DNA of 64,000 nt from Oxalicibacterium solurbis. GTDB lineage: Bacteria > Pseudomonadota > Gammaproteobacteria > Burkholderiales > Burkholderiaceae_D. Each line of letters begins with the position of its first letter. The stretch's first letter is position 1. Below, in pieces: positions 26,585 to 35,396 of the stretch. A program made the position numbers and the translations under genes. The DNA lies in NCBI RefSeq assembly GCF_014635845.1, contig NZ_BMDP01000002.1:496001-560000 (forward strand). Direction: 5' to 3'. The notes under the pieces were generated by a model that did not search any database, was not told the DNA's origin, and was given only the letters and a program-made list of their open reading frames with translations.

Positions 26585-26640
26585 TTGCGTCCAGAAGAAC
26601 ATCAACAAGCGACCCGTAAATCGAATATTCAGGAGAAACC

Positions 26641-27351
26641 ATGACAGGCGAACACTCTTCCAAGCAATACGACATGGATCTGGAAACCATCCGCTCCAAG
26701 GTGTTGCTGATGGGCGGTCTGGTCGAAAGCCAGTTTCAGGACGCCGTTTCCGCCTTCCGCAGCGGCAATGTGGCGCAGGCCGACCAGATCATCAAGGCCG
26801 ATGAAAACGTCAACAACCTCGAAGTCTCGCTGGACGATGCGTGCAGCCATCTGATCGTCAAGCGGCAGCCAGCCGCCAACGACTTGCGCACCGTGATGGC
26901 GACGATCAAGGTCATCACCGACCTTGAGCGCGTCGGCGACGAATCGACCAAGATCGCACGCGCAGCCAAGAGCATCAGCGAACGCGGCGTAACGGCGATC
27001 AATCACTATGAAACGATTCGCGTCATGGCCGCCAGTGCAGGTAATATGCTGCATGATGCGCTTGACGCTTTTGCACGCCTGGACGGCAAGCAGGCGATCA
27101 AGCTGATTGCGCAGGATGAAGCGGTCGATCACGAATTCCGTTCCATCATGCGTGCGCTGATCACCTTCATGATGGAAGACCCGCGCACGATTTCCGGCGC
27201 GCTGGATACATTGTGGGTTGCCAAGGCGATCGAGCGCATTGGCGACCATGCAAAGAACATCGCCGAATATGTGATCTATATTGTCGAAGGCAAGGACATC
27301 CGCCATACCGACTATGCCGTTTCCCGCCTGGATGAACGTACTGCCAGCTAA
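26641..27351 (+). CDS. phoU: Phosphate signalling protein PhoU
   Basis: PhoU links the Pst transporter to PhoR and keeps the Pho regulon off when phosphate is plentiful. The 236-residue protein is two copies of a three-helix bundle. The conserved metal-binding segments are VIKADENVNNLEVSLDD and TDLERVGDESTKIAR in the first repeat, and IAQDEAVDHEFRSIMR and KAIERIGDHAKNIAEYVIY in the second. The start is preceded by AGGAG. phoB begins six bases after its stop. Confidence 0.97.
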   Translation: MTGEHSSKQYDMDLETIRSKVLLMGGLVESQFQDAVSAFRSGNVAQADQIIKADENVNNLEVSLDDACSHLIVKRQPAANDLRTVMATIKVITDLERVGDESTKIARAAKSISERGVTAINHYETIRVMAASAGNMLHDALDAFARLDGKQAIKLIAQDEAVDHEFRSIMRALITFMMEDPRTISGALDTLWVAKAIERIGDHAKNIAEYVIYIVEGKDIRHTDYAVSRLDERTAS

Positions 27352-27357
27352 CCGAAT

Positions 27358-28047
27358 ATGCCCGCTGAAAAACCAACGATCCTGATTGTCGAAGACGAAC
27401 TGCCCATCATCGAACTGGTGACGTTCACGCTGAAAGGCGCCGGCTGGAACGTCGCTTCCGCGCAAAACGCAGCCGAAGCGTGGGAATTCCTGCAGCAGCG
27501 CCTGCCGCAACTGATCCTGCTGGACTGGATGCTGCCGGATCAGAGCGGCCTGCGCCTGCTGTCGCGCATCCGCAGCGACCGCCAGTTCAACGAACTGCCG
27601 ATCATCATGCTGACGGCCAAGAGCATGGAAGAAGACAAGATCGCCGGCCTGGACAACGGTGCGGACGACTATGTCACCAAGCCGTTCTCGCCGCGCGAAC
27701 TGACGGCACGCATCAACGCACTGCTGCGCCGCAAGACCCCCGAACATTCGCAGACGCTGATGAATGCCGGCCCGATCACGCTTGACCCGATCAGCTGCAG
27801 CGTCACGCTGAAGGGCGACAAGATCGATATCGGCCATGCCGAATTCAAGCTGCTGAAGTTCCTGCTGGCGCATCCGGAGCGCGTGTTCTCGCGCAACCAG
27901 CTGCTGGACAAGGTGTGGGGCGATCACGTCGTCATTGAGGAACGTACGGTCGATGTCCACGTGCTGCGCCTGCGCAAGGCATTGAAGGATGCGGAGCATC
28001 TGATCAAGACGGTTCGTAGTGTAGGCTATATGCTCTCTGAAAAATAA
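27358..28047 (+). CDS. phoB: Phosphate response regulator PhoB
   Basis: PhoB is the OmpR-type activator that binds the Pho boxes found in this window. The receiver domain (about 6-122) has the acidic pair Glu12/Asp13, phosphoacceptor Asp56 in LLDWMLPDQSG and the conserved Lys in VTKPFSPREL. The winged-helix domain (about 135-227) shows FKLLKFLLAHPERVFSRNQLLDKVWG and the recognition part ERTVDVHVLRLRKAL. The 229 residues match E. coli PhoB throughout. phoR follows after 18 bases. Confidence 0.98.
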   Translation: MPAEKPTILIVEDELPIIELVTFTLKGAGWNVASAQNAAEAWEFLQQRLPQLILLDWMLPDQSGLRLLSRIRSDRQFNELPIIMLTAKSMEEDKIAGLDNGADDYVTKPFSPRELTARINALLRRKTPEHSQTLMNAGPITLDPISCSVTLKGDKIDIGHAEFKLLKFLLAHPERVFSRNQLLDKVWGDHVVIEERTVDVHVLRLRKALKDAEHLIKTVRSVGYMLSEK

Positions 28048-28065
28048 GCCGAAACTATCCCGTCC

Positions 28066-29355
28066 ATGAGTCCACAGTTGCTGTTCTGGGTGCCTGCCGC
28101 GCTGCGGCTTTGCCTCGTCCTGATCGGCGCGGCAGTCGTCGCCTGGCTCTTCGGTCCGATTGCCGGTCTGGCTGCAGGTTTTCTCTGCGCGATCGTCTTG
28201 ATCCTCGTCCAGCTCAATTATCTGTACCTGTTGTCCGGCTGGCTGGATCGTCCCGATAGCGAAAAGCTGCCGGACGGCTGGGGTGCATGGACCGACATTT
28301 TTTCCCGTCTGTACAAGCTGCGCCGTGATGACGAACGCAACCGTGCCGAACTGAGCGAATGGCTGGCGCGCTTCCGCCAGGCGATGAGCCTGCTGCCGGA
28401 TGGCGTCGCCATCATGGACGACGTGCTGTTTCTCGAATGGTGCAATCCTGCCGCCGAGCGGCATCTGGGCCTGAACAACAGCCGCGACAAGGGCATGCGT
28501 GTCACCAACCTGATCCGCAGCCCCGATTTCATCGACTACATCATCCTCGGCCGCTACGAACAGCCGCTGACGCTGAGCCTGCGCGACCGTAAGTTGATCG
28601 TGCAGATCATCCCGTTCGAGAACCGCCGGCAGATCCTCGTCACGCACGATGCGACCGAATCCGAACGCATCGAGATGATGCGGCGCGACTTCATCGCCAA
28701 CGCATCGCACGAATTGCGCACACCGCTGACCGTCATCAACGGCTTCCTGGAAATCGCCTACAGCCAGCCGGATCTGGCGCAGGAAACGCGCATGGGGCAC
28801 CTGAAACTGATGATCGAGCAGGGCGAGCGGATGCAAAACCTCGTCGAAGACATGTTGACACTGACACGGCTGGAATCGATCGATTATCCGTTGCGTGCCG
28901 AATCCGTCAACGTCCACAACCTGCTGGAGCAGATCCTGCAAGAAGCCAGAGCGCTATCCGGCGGCCGCCATACGATTTCGTTGTTGGTCGACGGACCGGA
29001 CGTGCAGGGCAGCAGCGACGAGCTGCGCAGCGCCTTCAGCAATCTCGTTTCCAATGCCGTGCGCTACACACCGGAAGGCGGTCACATCGACATCGCATGG
29101 AAAAACGGTGAAACTGGCCCGGAATTCTCCGTCCGGGACGATGGCATCGGCATCAGCGCCGAACATATCGCGCGCCTGACAGAACGTTTCTATCGCGTCG
29201 ACAAGAGCCGCTCCCGCGAAACGCAGGGGACAGGCCTGGGATTGGCTATCGTCAAGCACGTGCTGCTGCGGCATGGCGCCGTGCTGGCGATCGAATCGGA
29301 GCCGGAGCAGGGCAGCACGTTTACCGTGCGTTTTAATTCCCCATCCTTTAGCTGA
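28066..29355 (+). CDS. phoR: Phosphate regulon sensor kinase PhoR
   Basis: PhoR phosphorylates PhoB under phosphate limitation. The 429-residue protein has two closely spaced N-terminal membrane helices (about 14-34 and 36-58) with almost no periplasmic loop, then a charged linker and a PAS domain (about 100-190), as in E. coli PhoR. The HisKA motif NASHELRTPLTV places the phospho-histidine at 215. The ATPase domain has N box NLVSNAVRYTPEGG, G1 DDGIGI, and GTGLGLAIVKHV. It is the last gene of the pst-pho run. Confidence 0.97.
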   Translation: MSPQLLFWVPAALRLCLVLIGAAVVAWLFGPIAGLAAGFLCAIVLILVQLNYLYLLSGWLDRPDSEKLPDGWGAWTDIFSRLYKLRRDDERNRAELSEWLARFRQAMSLLPDGVAIMDDVLFLEWCNPAAERHLGLNNSRDKGMRVTNLIRSPDFIDYIILGRYEQPLTLSLRDRKLIVQIIPFENRRQILVTHDATESERIEMMRRDFIANASHELRTPLTVINGFLEIAYSQPDLAQETRMGHLKLMIEQGERMQNLVEDMLTLTRLESIDYPLRAESVNVHNLLEQILQEARALSGGRHTISLLVDGPDVQGSSDELRSAFSNLVSNAVRYTPEGGHIDIAWKNGETGPEFSVRDDGIGISAEHIARLTERFYRVDKSRSRETQGTGLGLAIVKHVLLRHGAVLAIESEPEQGSTFTVRFNSPSFS

Positions 29356-29540
29356 CCCCTTCTTTCCTTTGCAAATAGGCAAGCTCTTTCCCGAGCGGAA
29401 GGGTATTCCTGTGACCGGATGTAAATAGATAACAAAAAGGCATGGGGTTGTGGCAAAATCGCTGCACCTAAAAGCTTTCCATTCCTCAATTTCCCAACAA
29501 AAACAAATGAGGTGGAAGTAGGCAGTAGTGGATTATTTGT

Positions 29541-30722
29541 ATGCCGGAGACTAAATTGAAAATAGCCGTTGCCGGCACAGGTTATGTGGGGATGTCGAAC
29601 GCCGTTTTGCTGGCGCAGCACCACGAGGTTGTTGCAATCGATATCAATTCCGAACGTGTAACACTAATCAATCGCCGCGAATCTCCGATCATTGATGCCG
29701 AGATTGAGGATTTCCTGAAAAATCGCAGCCTGAACCTGAAGGCGACGCTGGATAAACAGGAAGCGTATGCCGGTGCTGATTTCGTCGTGATCGCCACGCC
29801 GACCGACTACGATACCGAAACCAACTACTTCAATACCAGTTCCGTCGAATCGGTGATCGCCGATGTGATGGCCGTCAATCCGCAGGCCGTCATGGTGATC
29901 AAATCCACCGTTCCGGTCGGCTACACCGCTGCGATCAAAACCAAAACGGGTAGCGACAACATCGTCTTTTCTCCGGAATTTCTGCGGGAAGGCAAGGCAC
30001 TGTACGACAATCTTTACCCATCGCGCATCATCGTCGGTGAGCGTTCCGATCGAGCCAAGGTTTTCGCCGATCTGCTTCTGGAAGGCGCGGTCAAGAAGGA
30101 TGCCCCCGTTCTGTTCACGGATTCCACCGAAGCCGAGGCCGTCAAGCTTTTCTCGAACACCTACCTCGCCATGCGCGTGGCCTATTTCAACGAGCTGGAT
30201 AGCTATGCCGCCACGCATGGGCTGGATACGCGCCAGATCATCGAAGGCGTCTCGCTGGATCCGCGCATCGGCAATCACTATAACAACCCTTCTTTCGGCT
30301 ACGGCGGCTATTGCCTGCCCAAGGATACGAAGCAGTTGCTGGCGAATTACCAGAATGTGCCGCAGACCCTGATGCGGGCGATTGTGGATTCCAATACGAC
30401 GCGCAAGGATTTCGTCGCAGATTCCATCGTTCGGATGAATCCGAAGGTGGTCGGTATCTATCGCCTGATCATGAAAGCCGGTTCGGACAATTTTCGGGCT
30501 TCCAGCATCCAGGGAATCATGAAGCGTATCAAGGCCAAAGGTATCGATGTCATCATTTATGAGCCTGTGTTGCAGGAGAAGGAATTCTTCCGGTCACGGG
30601 TGGTGCGAGACTTGGCTGCATTCAAGCGGGAGGCAGAGGTGATCGTTGCCAATCGCCTGGATGCGCAACTGGCGGATGTGAAGGACAAGGTTTATACGCG
30701 GGACCTGTTCGGTAACGACTAA
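29541..30722 (+). CDS. ugd: UDP-glucose 6-dehydrogenase
   Basis: Ugd oxidises UDP-glucose to UDP-glucuronate with two NAD+. This 393-residue protein is of the shorter E. coli/Klebsiella type. The NAD-binding motif [18 protein letters not shown] is at 9-26, [11 protein letters not shown] near 119, [21 protein letters not shown] near 143, the lysine-bearing [22 protein letters not shown], and the nucleophile cysteine in [15 protein letters not shown]. It is the first gene of the polysaccharide region. The product could feed the surface polysaccharide and possibly the Pho-dependent glycolipid enzyme. The ATG lies 11 bases after a weak GTAGTGG rather than a strong ribosome-binding site. Confidence 0.95.
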   Translation: MPETKLKIAVAGTGYVGMSNAVLLAQHHEVVAIDINSERVTLINRRESPIIDAEIEDFLKNRSLNLKATLDKQEAYAGADFVVIATPTDYDTETNYFNTSSVESVIADVMAVNPQAVMVIKSTVPVGYTAAIKTKTGSDNIVFSPEFLREGKALYDNLYPSRIIVGERSDRAKVFADLLLEGAVKKDAPVLFTDSTEAEAVKLFSNTYLAMRVAYFNELDSYAATHGLDTRQIIEGVSLDPRIGNHYNNPSFGYGGYCLPKDTKQLLANYQNVPQTLMRAIVDSNTTRKDFVADSIVRMNPKVVGIYRLIMKAGSDNFRASSIQGIMKRIKAKGIDVIIYEPVLQEKEFFRSRVVRDLAAFKREAEVIVANRLDAQLADVKDKVYTRDLFGND

Positions 30723-30816
30723 CCATACATTGCCGTATGGAACTTTTGTTAAATCGACGTGCCGATGCATTAGCACTTTGATACGTTCCATAAGACACAC
30801 TTCAGGATTTTCCTTC

Positions 30817-31671
30817 ATGACAGAAAATATTAAATCGCCGCAGAACGATGATTTTATTGATCTTTCGCTAATTATTAACGTGCTGAAGGATCAATGGCGG
30901 TTGTTTATCGTTATTCTGCTTGGCGCACTCATTGTGGGGACAATTGCTTATTCTCTTGTGCCACCGCGTTGGCAGGCTGAAGCAACATTGCGGGTCGGTG
31001 AAATTGCGTCGGCTTCTCCCGGGGAGTCGACAAGCGATACGGAGTTAATCGAGCCAGTAGGTGAGGCTATCGCCCGAATGTATTTGGCACAGTTCCAGGA
31101 CACTGTGATTTCGTCCCCCACTTTGCGAGGCCTTGAACAAGGCGAGATTGGCTTATTCAAAAGAACATTCGAGGCTGAGCCGGTGAAAGGCACCTACTTC
31201 ATTCACGTCAGCGTTTCTGGTAATTCGCCACAGACTGCGCGCAAGATGTTGGAAGCGGTAATTGAAACATTATTCCTTGCCCATCAAGTCAAGATGAAAC
31301 TTGCTATTCAACAGGTACAAGATCGGATAAAGAGTCTGAATGGTCGCATTGCTCTGAAGCAGAAAAGTTTGGGCCAGTTGAAGCAAATATTAGGCGAGAA
31401 ACTCACAGGAAATACCATACGCGCGCTCGATTTACTTGACCGACAACAGACGGATATTCAGCAATTAATGGATCAACGTTCGGCAATGGAAAGTATGTTG
31501 CATCCCCCGCAAACATTCAACACGACTGTTGTGGATGCAGTCAGAGCCGGAAGGAAGCCATATTTTCCCCGGCTAAGCATGTTCCTGATCGCATCGGTTC
31601 TAGTCGGCGGCCTGCTAGGTTTTCTGACCTCACTCTGTTGTTACCGGAAAAAACGGCAATTACCCGCATAA
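30817..31671 (+). CDS. Wzz-type polysaccharide chain-length determinant
   Basis: This 284-residue inner-membrane co-polymerase of the Wzz family controls the modal length of chains made by Wzy. It has one N-terminal membrane helix (about 29-51) and one at the C terminus (about 250-272), with a long coiled-coil-prone periplasmic part between (for example KMKLAIQQVQDRIKSLNGRI). FIDLSLIINVLKDQWRLFIVI is the usual cytoplasmic start. No tyrosine-kinase domain is attached. ATG 30817 is preceded by AGGA. The gene is visibly more AT-rich than ugd. Confidence 0.87.
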   Translation: MTENIKSPQNDDFIDLSLIINVLKDQWRLFIVILLGALIVGTIAYSLVPPRWQAEATLRVGEIASASPGESTSDTELIEPVGEAIARMYLAQFQDTVISSPTLRGLEQGEIGLFKRTFEAEPVKGTYFIHVSVSGNSPQTARKMLEAVIETLFLAHQVKMKLAIQQVQDRIKSLNGRIALKQKSLGQLKQILGEKLTGNTIRALDLLDRQQTDIQQLMDQRSAMESMLHPPQTFNTTVVDAVRAGRKPYFPRLSMFLIASVLVGGLLGFLTSLCCYRKKRQLPA

Positions 31672-31811
31672 AGCACAATTCCCACGGGGTGACGTTTGAT
31701 CTGGGATATGATCTCTCCCTGCTAAATTTCCGTGTTTGCAAGTTTTATCTTGTGAATACGGATGATATTAAAATAACAATAATCTAACGACTGTTTCATA
31801 AAATTTGACCG

Positions 31812-33215
31812 ATGCTGATCCCCATTATCCTATCCGGCGGGGCGGGTACCAGGCTGTGGCCTGTATCCCGGGAAGCCCACCCCAAGCCATTCATGTGCAT
31901 CGGCCAGGAAGGCAAGACCCTTCTTTACCAGACGTACGAGCGAGCAGTTAGTGTGACGAGGAAAGCGCCCCTGATCGTGACAAATCGCGATTACTATTTT
32001 CTTTCCCGTGACGAACTGGCAGGCCAGCCACTCAAGCCGCGCTATTTGCTGGAGCCTACTGGCCGCAATACCGCACCGGCGATAGCTCTTGCTGCGCTTT
32101 GGGCACTTGAACAGGGCAGCGATCCGTGCATGCTCGTGATGCCAGCCGATCATCTGATCACCAAGCATGATGCCTTCGCAGAAGCGATAAGCCATGCGGC
32201 CACATTCGCAGAGCAAGGTGGATTGATTTTGTTCGGTATCAGTCCCAGCGGCCCTGAAACGGGATTCGGCTATATCGAAATGGCGGGGAAGATTGCTCCT
32301 CATGCGAACGCAGTCAGGCGGTTCGTCGAGAAGCCGGACCTGGCCACCGCAATCGACTATATCGCGCAGGGTAACTATGTATGGAACAGCGGCATGTTCT
32401 GTTTCAAGGCCAGCTCGATCATCGATGCCTTTGCGCAACATGCACCGCAATTGCTGGAAGCCGCGCGCACGATTTGGAAAGCCAGCGAAGAGAACGGTGA
32501 CAGAATAGATCTACCTGCTGACTTTGCGGAACTTGAAAACATCTCCATCGACTACGCTGTTATGGAAAAGACGGCGAACATTGCAGTCGTATCCGGGGAT
32601 TTCGGCTGGAGCGATATCGGCTCATGGAGTGCCGTCGCACAGGCAATTCCGGCAGACCCAATGGGAAATACGGCAACTGGTCAAAGCATCGTCATCGACA
32701 GCCGCAATACACACATTGAAAGCCAGGACAGATTGGTGGCGGCAATCGGGCTCGATAATCTGCTGATCATCGATACGCCAGATGCGTTGCTGGTGGCGGA
32801 CAAAACAAAGAGCCAGGATGTGCGGAAGATTGTCAGCCACCTGAAGGCGACAGACAACGACGCCTACAAGGTGCATCGCACTGTTGCACGCCCGTGGGGA
32901 ACGTACACGGTATTGGAAGAAGGCACCGGATTCAAGATCAAACGCATCGTAGTCAAACCGGGGCAGTCACTTTCACTGCAGATGCACCATCGACGCAGCG
33001 AGCATTGGGTTGTTGTGTCTGGAACCGCCAATGTGACGATCGACCACGATACGACTTTGGTTAGTCCTAACCAATCGACCTACATTCCGATTGGTGCCAA
33101 GCACAGGTTGAACAATCCGGAAAGTACCGATCTGATTATGATCGAGGTGCAGTGCGGCAGCTATCTCGGCGAGGACGATATCGTTCGATTCAATGACGAT
33201 TACGGCAGGGTCTAG
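31812..33215 (+). CDS. manC: Mannose-1-phosphate guanylyltransferase / mannose-6-phosphate isomerase
   Basis: This 467-residue bifunctional type II enzyme makes GDP-mannose. The N-terminal nucleotidyltransferase has LSGGAGTRLWPVSREAHPKPF at 7-27 with the GDP-mannose signature, and GFGYIEMAG and FVEKPDLATA further on. The C-terminal cupin (about 355-465) carries GQSLSLQMHHRRSEHWVVVSG, the metal site of the isomerase domain. It directly precedes gmd and fcl, so its GDP-mannose is probably turned into GDP-fucose. A 140-base gap upstream may hold its own promoter, but I cannot name convincing -35 and -10 boxes. Confidence 0.95.
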   Translation: MLIPIILSGGAGTRLWPVSREAHPKPFMCIGQEGKTLLYQTYERAVSVTRKAPLIVTNRDYYFLSRDELAGQPLKPRYLLEPTGRNTAPAIALAALWALEQGSDPCMLVMPADHLITKHDAFAEAISHAATFAEQGGLILFGISPSGPETGFGYIEMAGKIAPHANAVRRFVEKPDLATAIDYIAQGNYVWNSGMFCFKASSIIDAFAQHAPQLLEAARTIWKASEENGDRIDLPADFAELENISIDYAVMEKTANIAVVSGDFGWSDIGSWSAVAQAIPADPMGNTATGQSIVIDSRNTHIESQDRLVAAIGLDNLLIIDTPDALLVADKTKSQDVRKIVSHLKATDNDAYKVHRTVARPWGTYTVLEEGTGFKIKRIVVKPGQSLSLQMHHRRSEHWVVVSGTANVTIDHDTTLVSPNQSTYIPIGAKHRLNNPESTDLIMIEVQCGSYLGEDDIVRFNDDYGRV

Positions 33216-33287
33216 CCGCCGTAATCTCAATACGCGTTCGCCATGCGATATTCAGACGCGCTATGAAAATGATAAACAGGAGCAGCA

Positions 33288-34409
33288 ATGAACAAGGTAG
33301 CATTGATAACGGGGATCACCGGGCAGGATGGGTCGTATCTGGCGGAATTTTTGCTGGAAAAGGGTTATGAGGTACATGGTATCAAACGCCGTGCTTCACT
33401 ATTCAATACCGATCGCATTGACCATATCTACCAGGATCCGCATATTCCCAACCCCAAGTTGATTCTGCATTACGGCGATCTGGCCGATACCTCTAATCTC
33501 ACGCGCATCCTGCAACAGGTGCAACCGGATGAAGTCTATAACCTCGGCGCGATGAGCCATGTGGCAGTTTCATTTGAATCGCCAGAATATACTGCAGATG
33601 TCGATGCGGTAGGCACGCTCAGATTGCTTGAGGCTATCCGTATATTGGGATTGGAAAAGAAAACACGCTTTTATCAGGCGTCCACCTCCGAGTTGTACGG
33701 TCTGGTGCAAGAGATTCCGCAAAAGGAAACCACGCCGTTTTATCCACGCAGCCCGTATGCGGTCGCCAAACTCTATGCCTACTGGATCACTGTCAACTAT
33801 CGTGAGGCATATGGCATCTATGCCTGCAACGGTATTCTCTTCAATCATGAATCGTCACGTCGTGGTGAAACCTTCGTCACACGTAAGATCACGCGTGCTC
33901 TTGCCAATATTGCGCAGGGTCTGGAACAAACGCTCTACTTGGGCAACATGGATGCATTGCGCGATTGGGGACATGCCAAGGATTATGTCGAGATGCAATG
34001 GCTGATGCTGCAGCAGGAAAAACCGGAGGACTTTGTCATTGCCACTGGCGTGCAGTATTCGGTACGTCAGTTCGTTGAAGTGGCTGCGGCCGAGTTGGGC
34101 ATCGAGATCGCATGGCAGGGCAATGGAGTTGAGGAAAAAGGCACCGTCTCTGCTGTTACAGGCGACAAGGCTCCGGGTGTTGTCGTTGGACAGGAAATTG
34201 TTGCGATCGACCCCAAATACTTTCGTCCGACGGAAGTTGAGACGCTACTGGGTGATCCTAGCAAGGCCAAGAATAAACTGGGCTGGACGCCGAAAATCAC
34301 CTTTGCAGAAATGGTGCAGGAGATGGTGGCAAAAGATCTGGATGAGGCAAAACGGCATGCGTTGCTCAAGGCTCACGGCTACAACATCTCTATCTCGCTT
34401 GAGAAATAA
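33288..34409 (+). CDS. gmd: GDP-mannose 4,6-dehydratase
   Basis: Gmd converts GDP-mannose to GDP-4-keto-6-deoxymannose. This 373-residue extended SDR has [29 protein letters not shown] at 8-36 (NADP-binding loop with the RR pair typical of Gmd). The catalytic STSELYG is near 127-133, with [10 protein letters not shown] following. [17 protein letters not shown], the GDP-mannose-binding part, is also present. AGGAGCAGC precedes the ATG. fcl follows after two bases, completing a GDP-L-fucose branch. Confidence 0.96.
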   Translation: MNKVALITGITGQDGSYLAEFLLEKGYEVHGIKRRASLFNTDRIDHIYQDPHIPNPKLILHYGDLADTSNLTRILQQVQPDEVYNLGAMSHVAVSFESPEYTADVDAVGTLRLLEAIRILGLEKKTRFYQASTSELYGLVQEIPQKETTPFYPRSPYAVAKLYAYWITVNYREAYGIYACNGILFNHESSRRGETFVTRKITRALANIAQGLEQTLYLGNMDALRDWGHAKDYVEMQWLMLQQEKPEDFVIATGVQYSVRQFVEVAAAELGIEIAWQGNGVEEKGTVSAVTGDKAPGVVVGQEIVAIDPKYFRPTEVETLLGDPSKAKNKLGWTPKITFAEMVQEMVAKDLDEAKRHALLKAHGYNISISLEK

Positions 34410-34411
34410 TC

Positions 34412-35392
34412 ATGCCCATGGAAGAAAAAAAGAAGCGAATCTATGTTGCAGGTCATCGAGGAATGGTTGGCTCGGCAATTGTTCGTGCATTAAACGTCCG
34501 CGGGTATGCAGATATTGTCACGCGGACTCATGCAGAACTTGATTTGACCAACCAAGCGCAGGTGGCTGATTTCTTTGCTTCGGAAAGAATAGATGAGGTT
34601 TATCTTGCTGCAGCCAAGGTAGGGGGCATTCATGCGAATGCCACTTATCCTGCGGAATTTATCTATCAAAACCTGATGATCGAGACGAATGTCATTCATC
34701 AGGCGTGGAAGACCGGCATTAATAAATTACTGTTTCTTGGATCATCGTGCATTTATCCAAGGCTGGCCACGCAGCCAATGGCAGAAAATGCCTTGCTGAC
34801 CGGACCACTGGAACCGACTAATGAACCATATGCAATCGCAAAAATAGCGGGCATCAAACTATGTGAAAGCTACAACCGTCAATACGGTACTGATTATCGA
34901 AGCGTGATGCCTACTAATTTGTATGGTCCGGGGGACAATTATCATCCAGAAAACAGCCATGTTATTCCCGCATTGATTCGTCGCTTTCACGAAGCAAAGC
35001 ACGCATCTTCTAAAGAGGTCGTTATTTGGGGAACTGGGACACCAAAACGAGAATTCCTGTATGTCGATGATATGGCCGACGCCAGCGTATATGTGATGGA
35101 GCTTGAACGTGAGGCTTACGATTTGCATACTCGCCCGATGCAATCTCATATTAACGTTGGTACAGGGGAAGACATCACAATTCGTGAATTGGCAGAAGCA
35201 GTTAAAGAAACAGTTGGTTTCATGGGAGCGCTTGTGTTTGATGCGGACAAGCCAGATGGAGCACCTAGAAAATTGATGGATGTTTCGAATCTGGCAGGGA
35301 TGGGGTGGACTGCCAAAACATCGCTCATGTCGGGACTGAAAAGAACGTACGAACATTTTCAGAATCCAGATTCGACCAATTCATCTGAATAA
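34412..35392 (+). CDS. fcl: GDP-L-fucose synthase
   Basis: Fcl (WcaG) is the bifunctional epimerase-reductase that turns GDP-4-keto-6-deoxymannose into GDP-L-fucose. The 326 residues include [17 protein letters not shown] near 10-26 (NADP loop), [36 protein letters not shown] with the catalytic Ser/Cys, [16 protein letters not shown] (Tyr-x3-Lys) and [23 protein letters not shown]. This is the standard order for the family. Base composition drops here compared with gmd, marking entry into the AT-rich part of the locus. Confidence 0.96.
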   Translation: MPMEEKKKRIYVAGHRGMVGSAIVRALNVRGYADIVTRTHAELDLTNQAQVADFFASERIDEVYLAAAKVGGIHANATYPAEFIYQNLMIETNVIHQAWKTGINKLLFLGSSCIYPRLATQPMAENALLTGPLEPTNEPYAIAKIAGIKLCESYNRQYGTDYRSVMPTNLYGPGDNYHPENSHVIPALIRRFHEAKHASSKEVVIWGTGTPKREFLYVDDMADASVYVMELEREAYDLHTRPMQSHINVGTGEDITIRELAEAVKETVGFMGALVFDADKPDGAPRKLMDVSNLAGMGWTAKTSLMSGLKRTYEHFQNPDSTNSSE

Positions 35393-35396
35393 TCGA

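Noticed and set aside
26629-28941. 770-codon open frame on the minus strand
   Set aside because: It lies exactly antisense to phoU, phoB and phoR, which have full family motifs. Its translation is low-complexity (rich in Gln, His, Arg, Asp) and is an effect of GC-rich codon bias.
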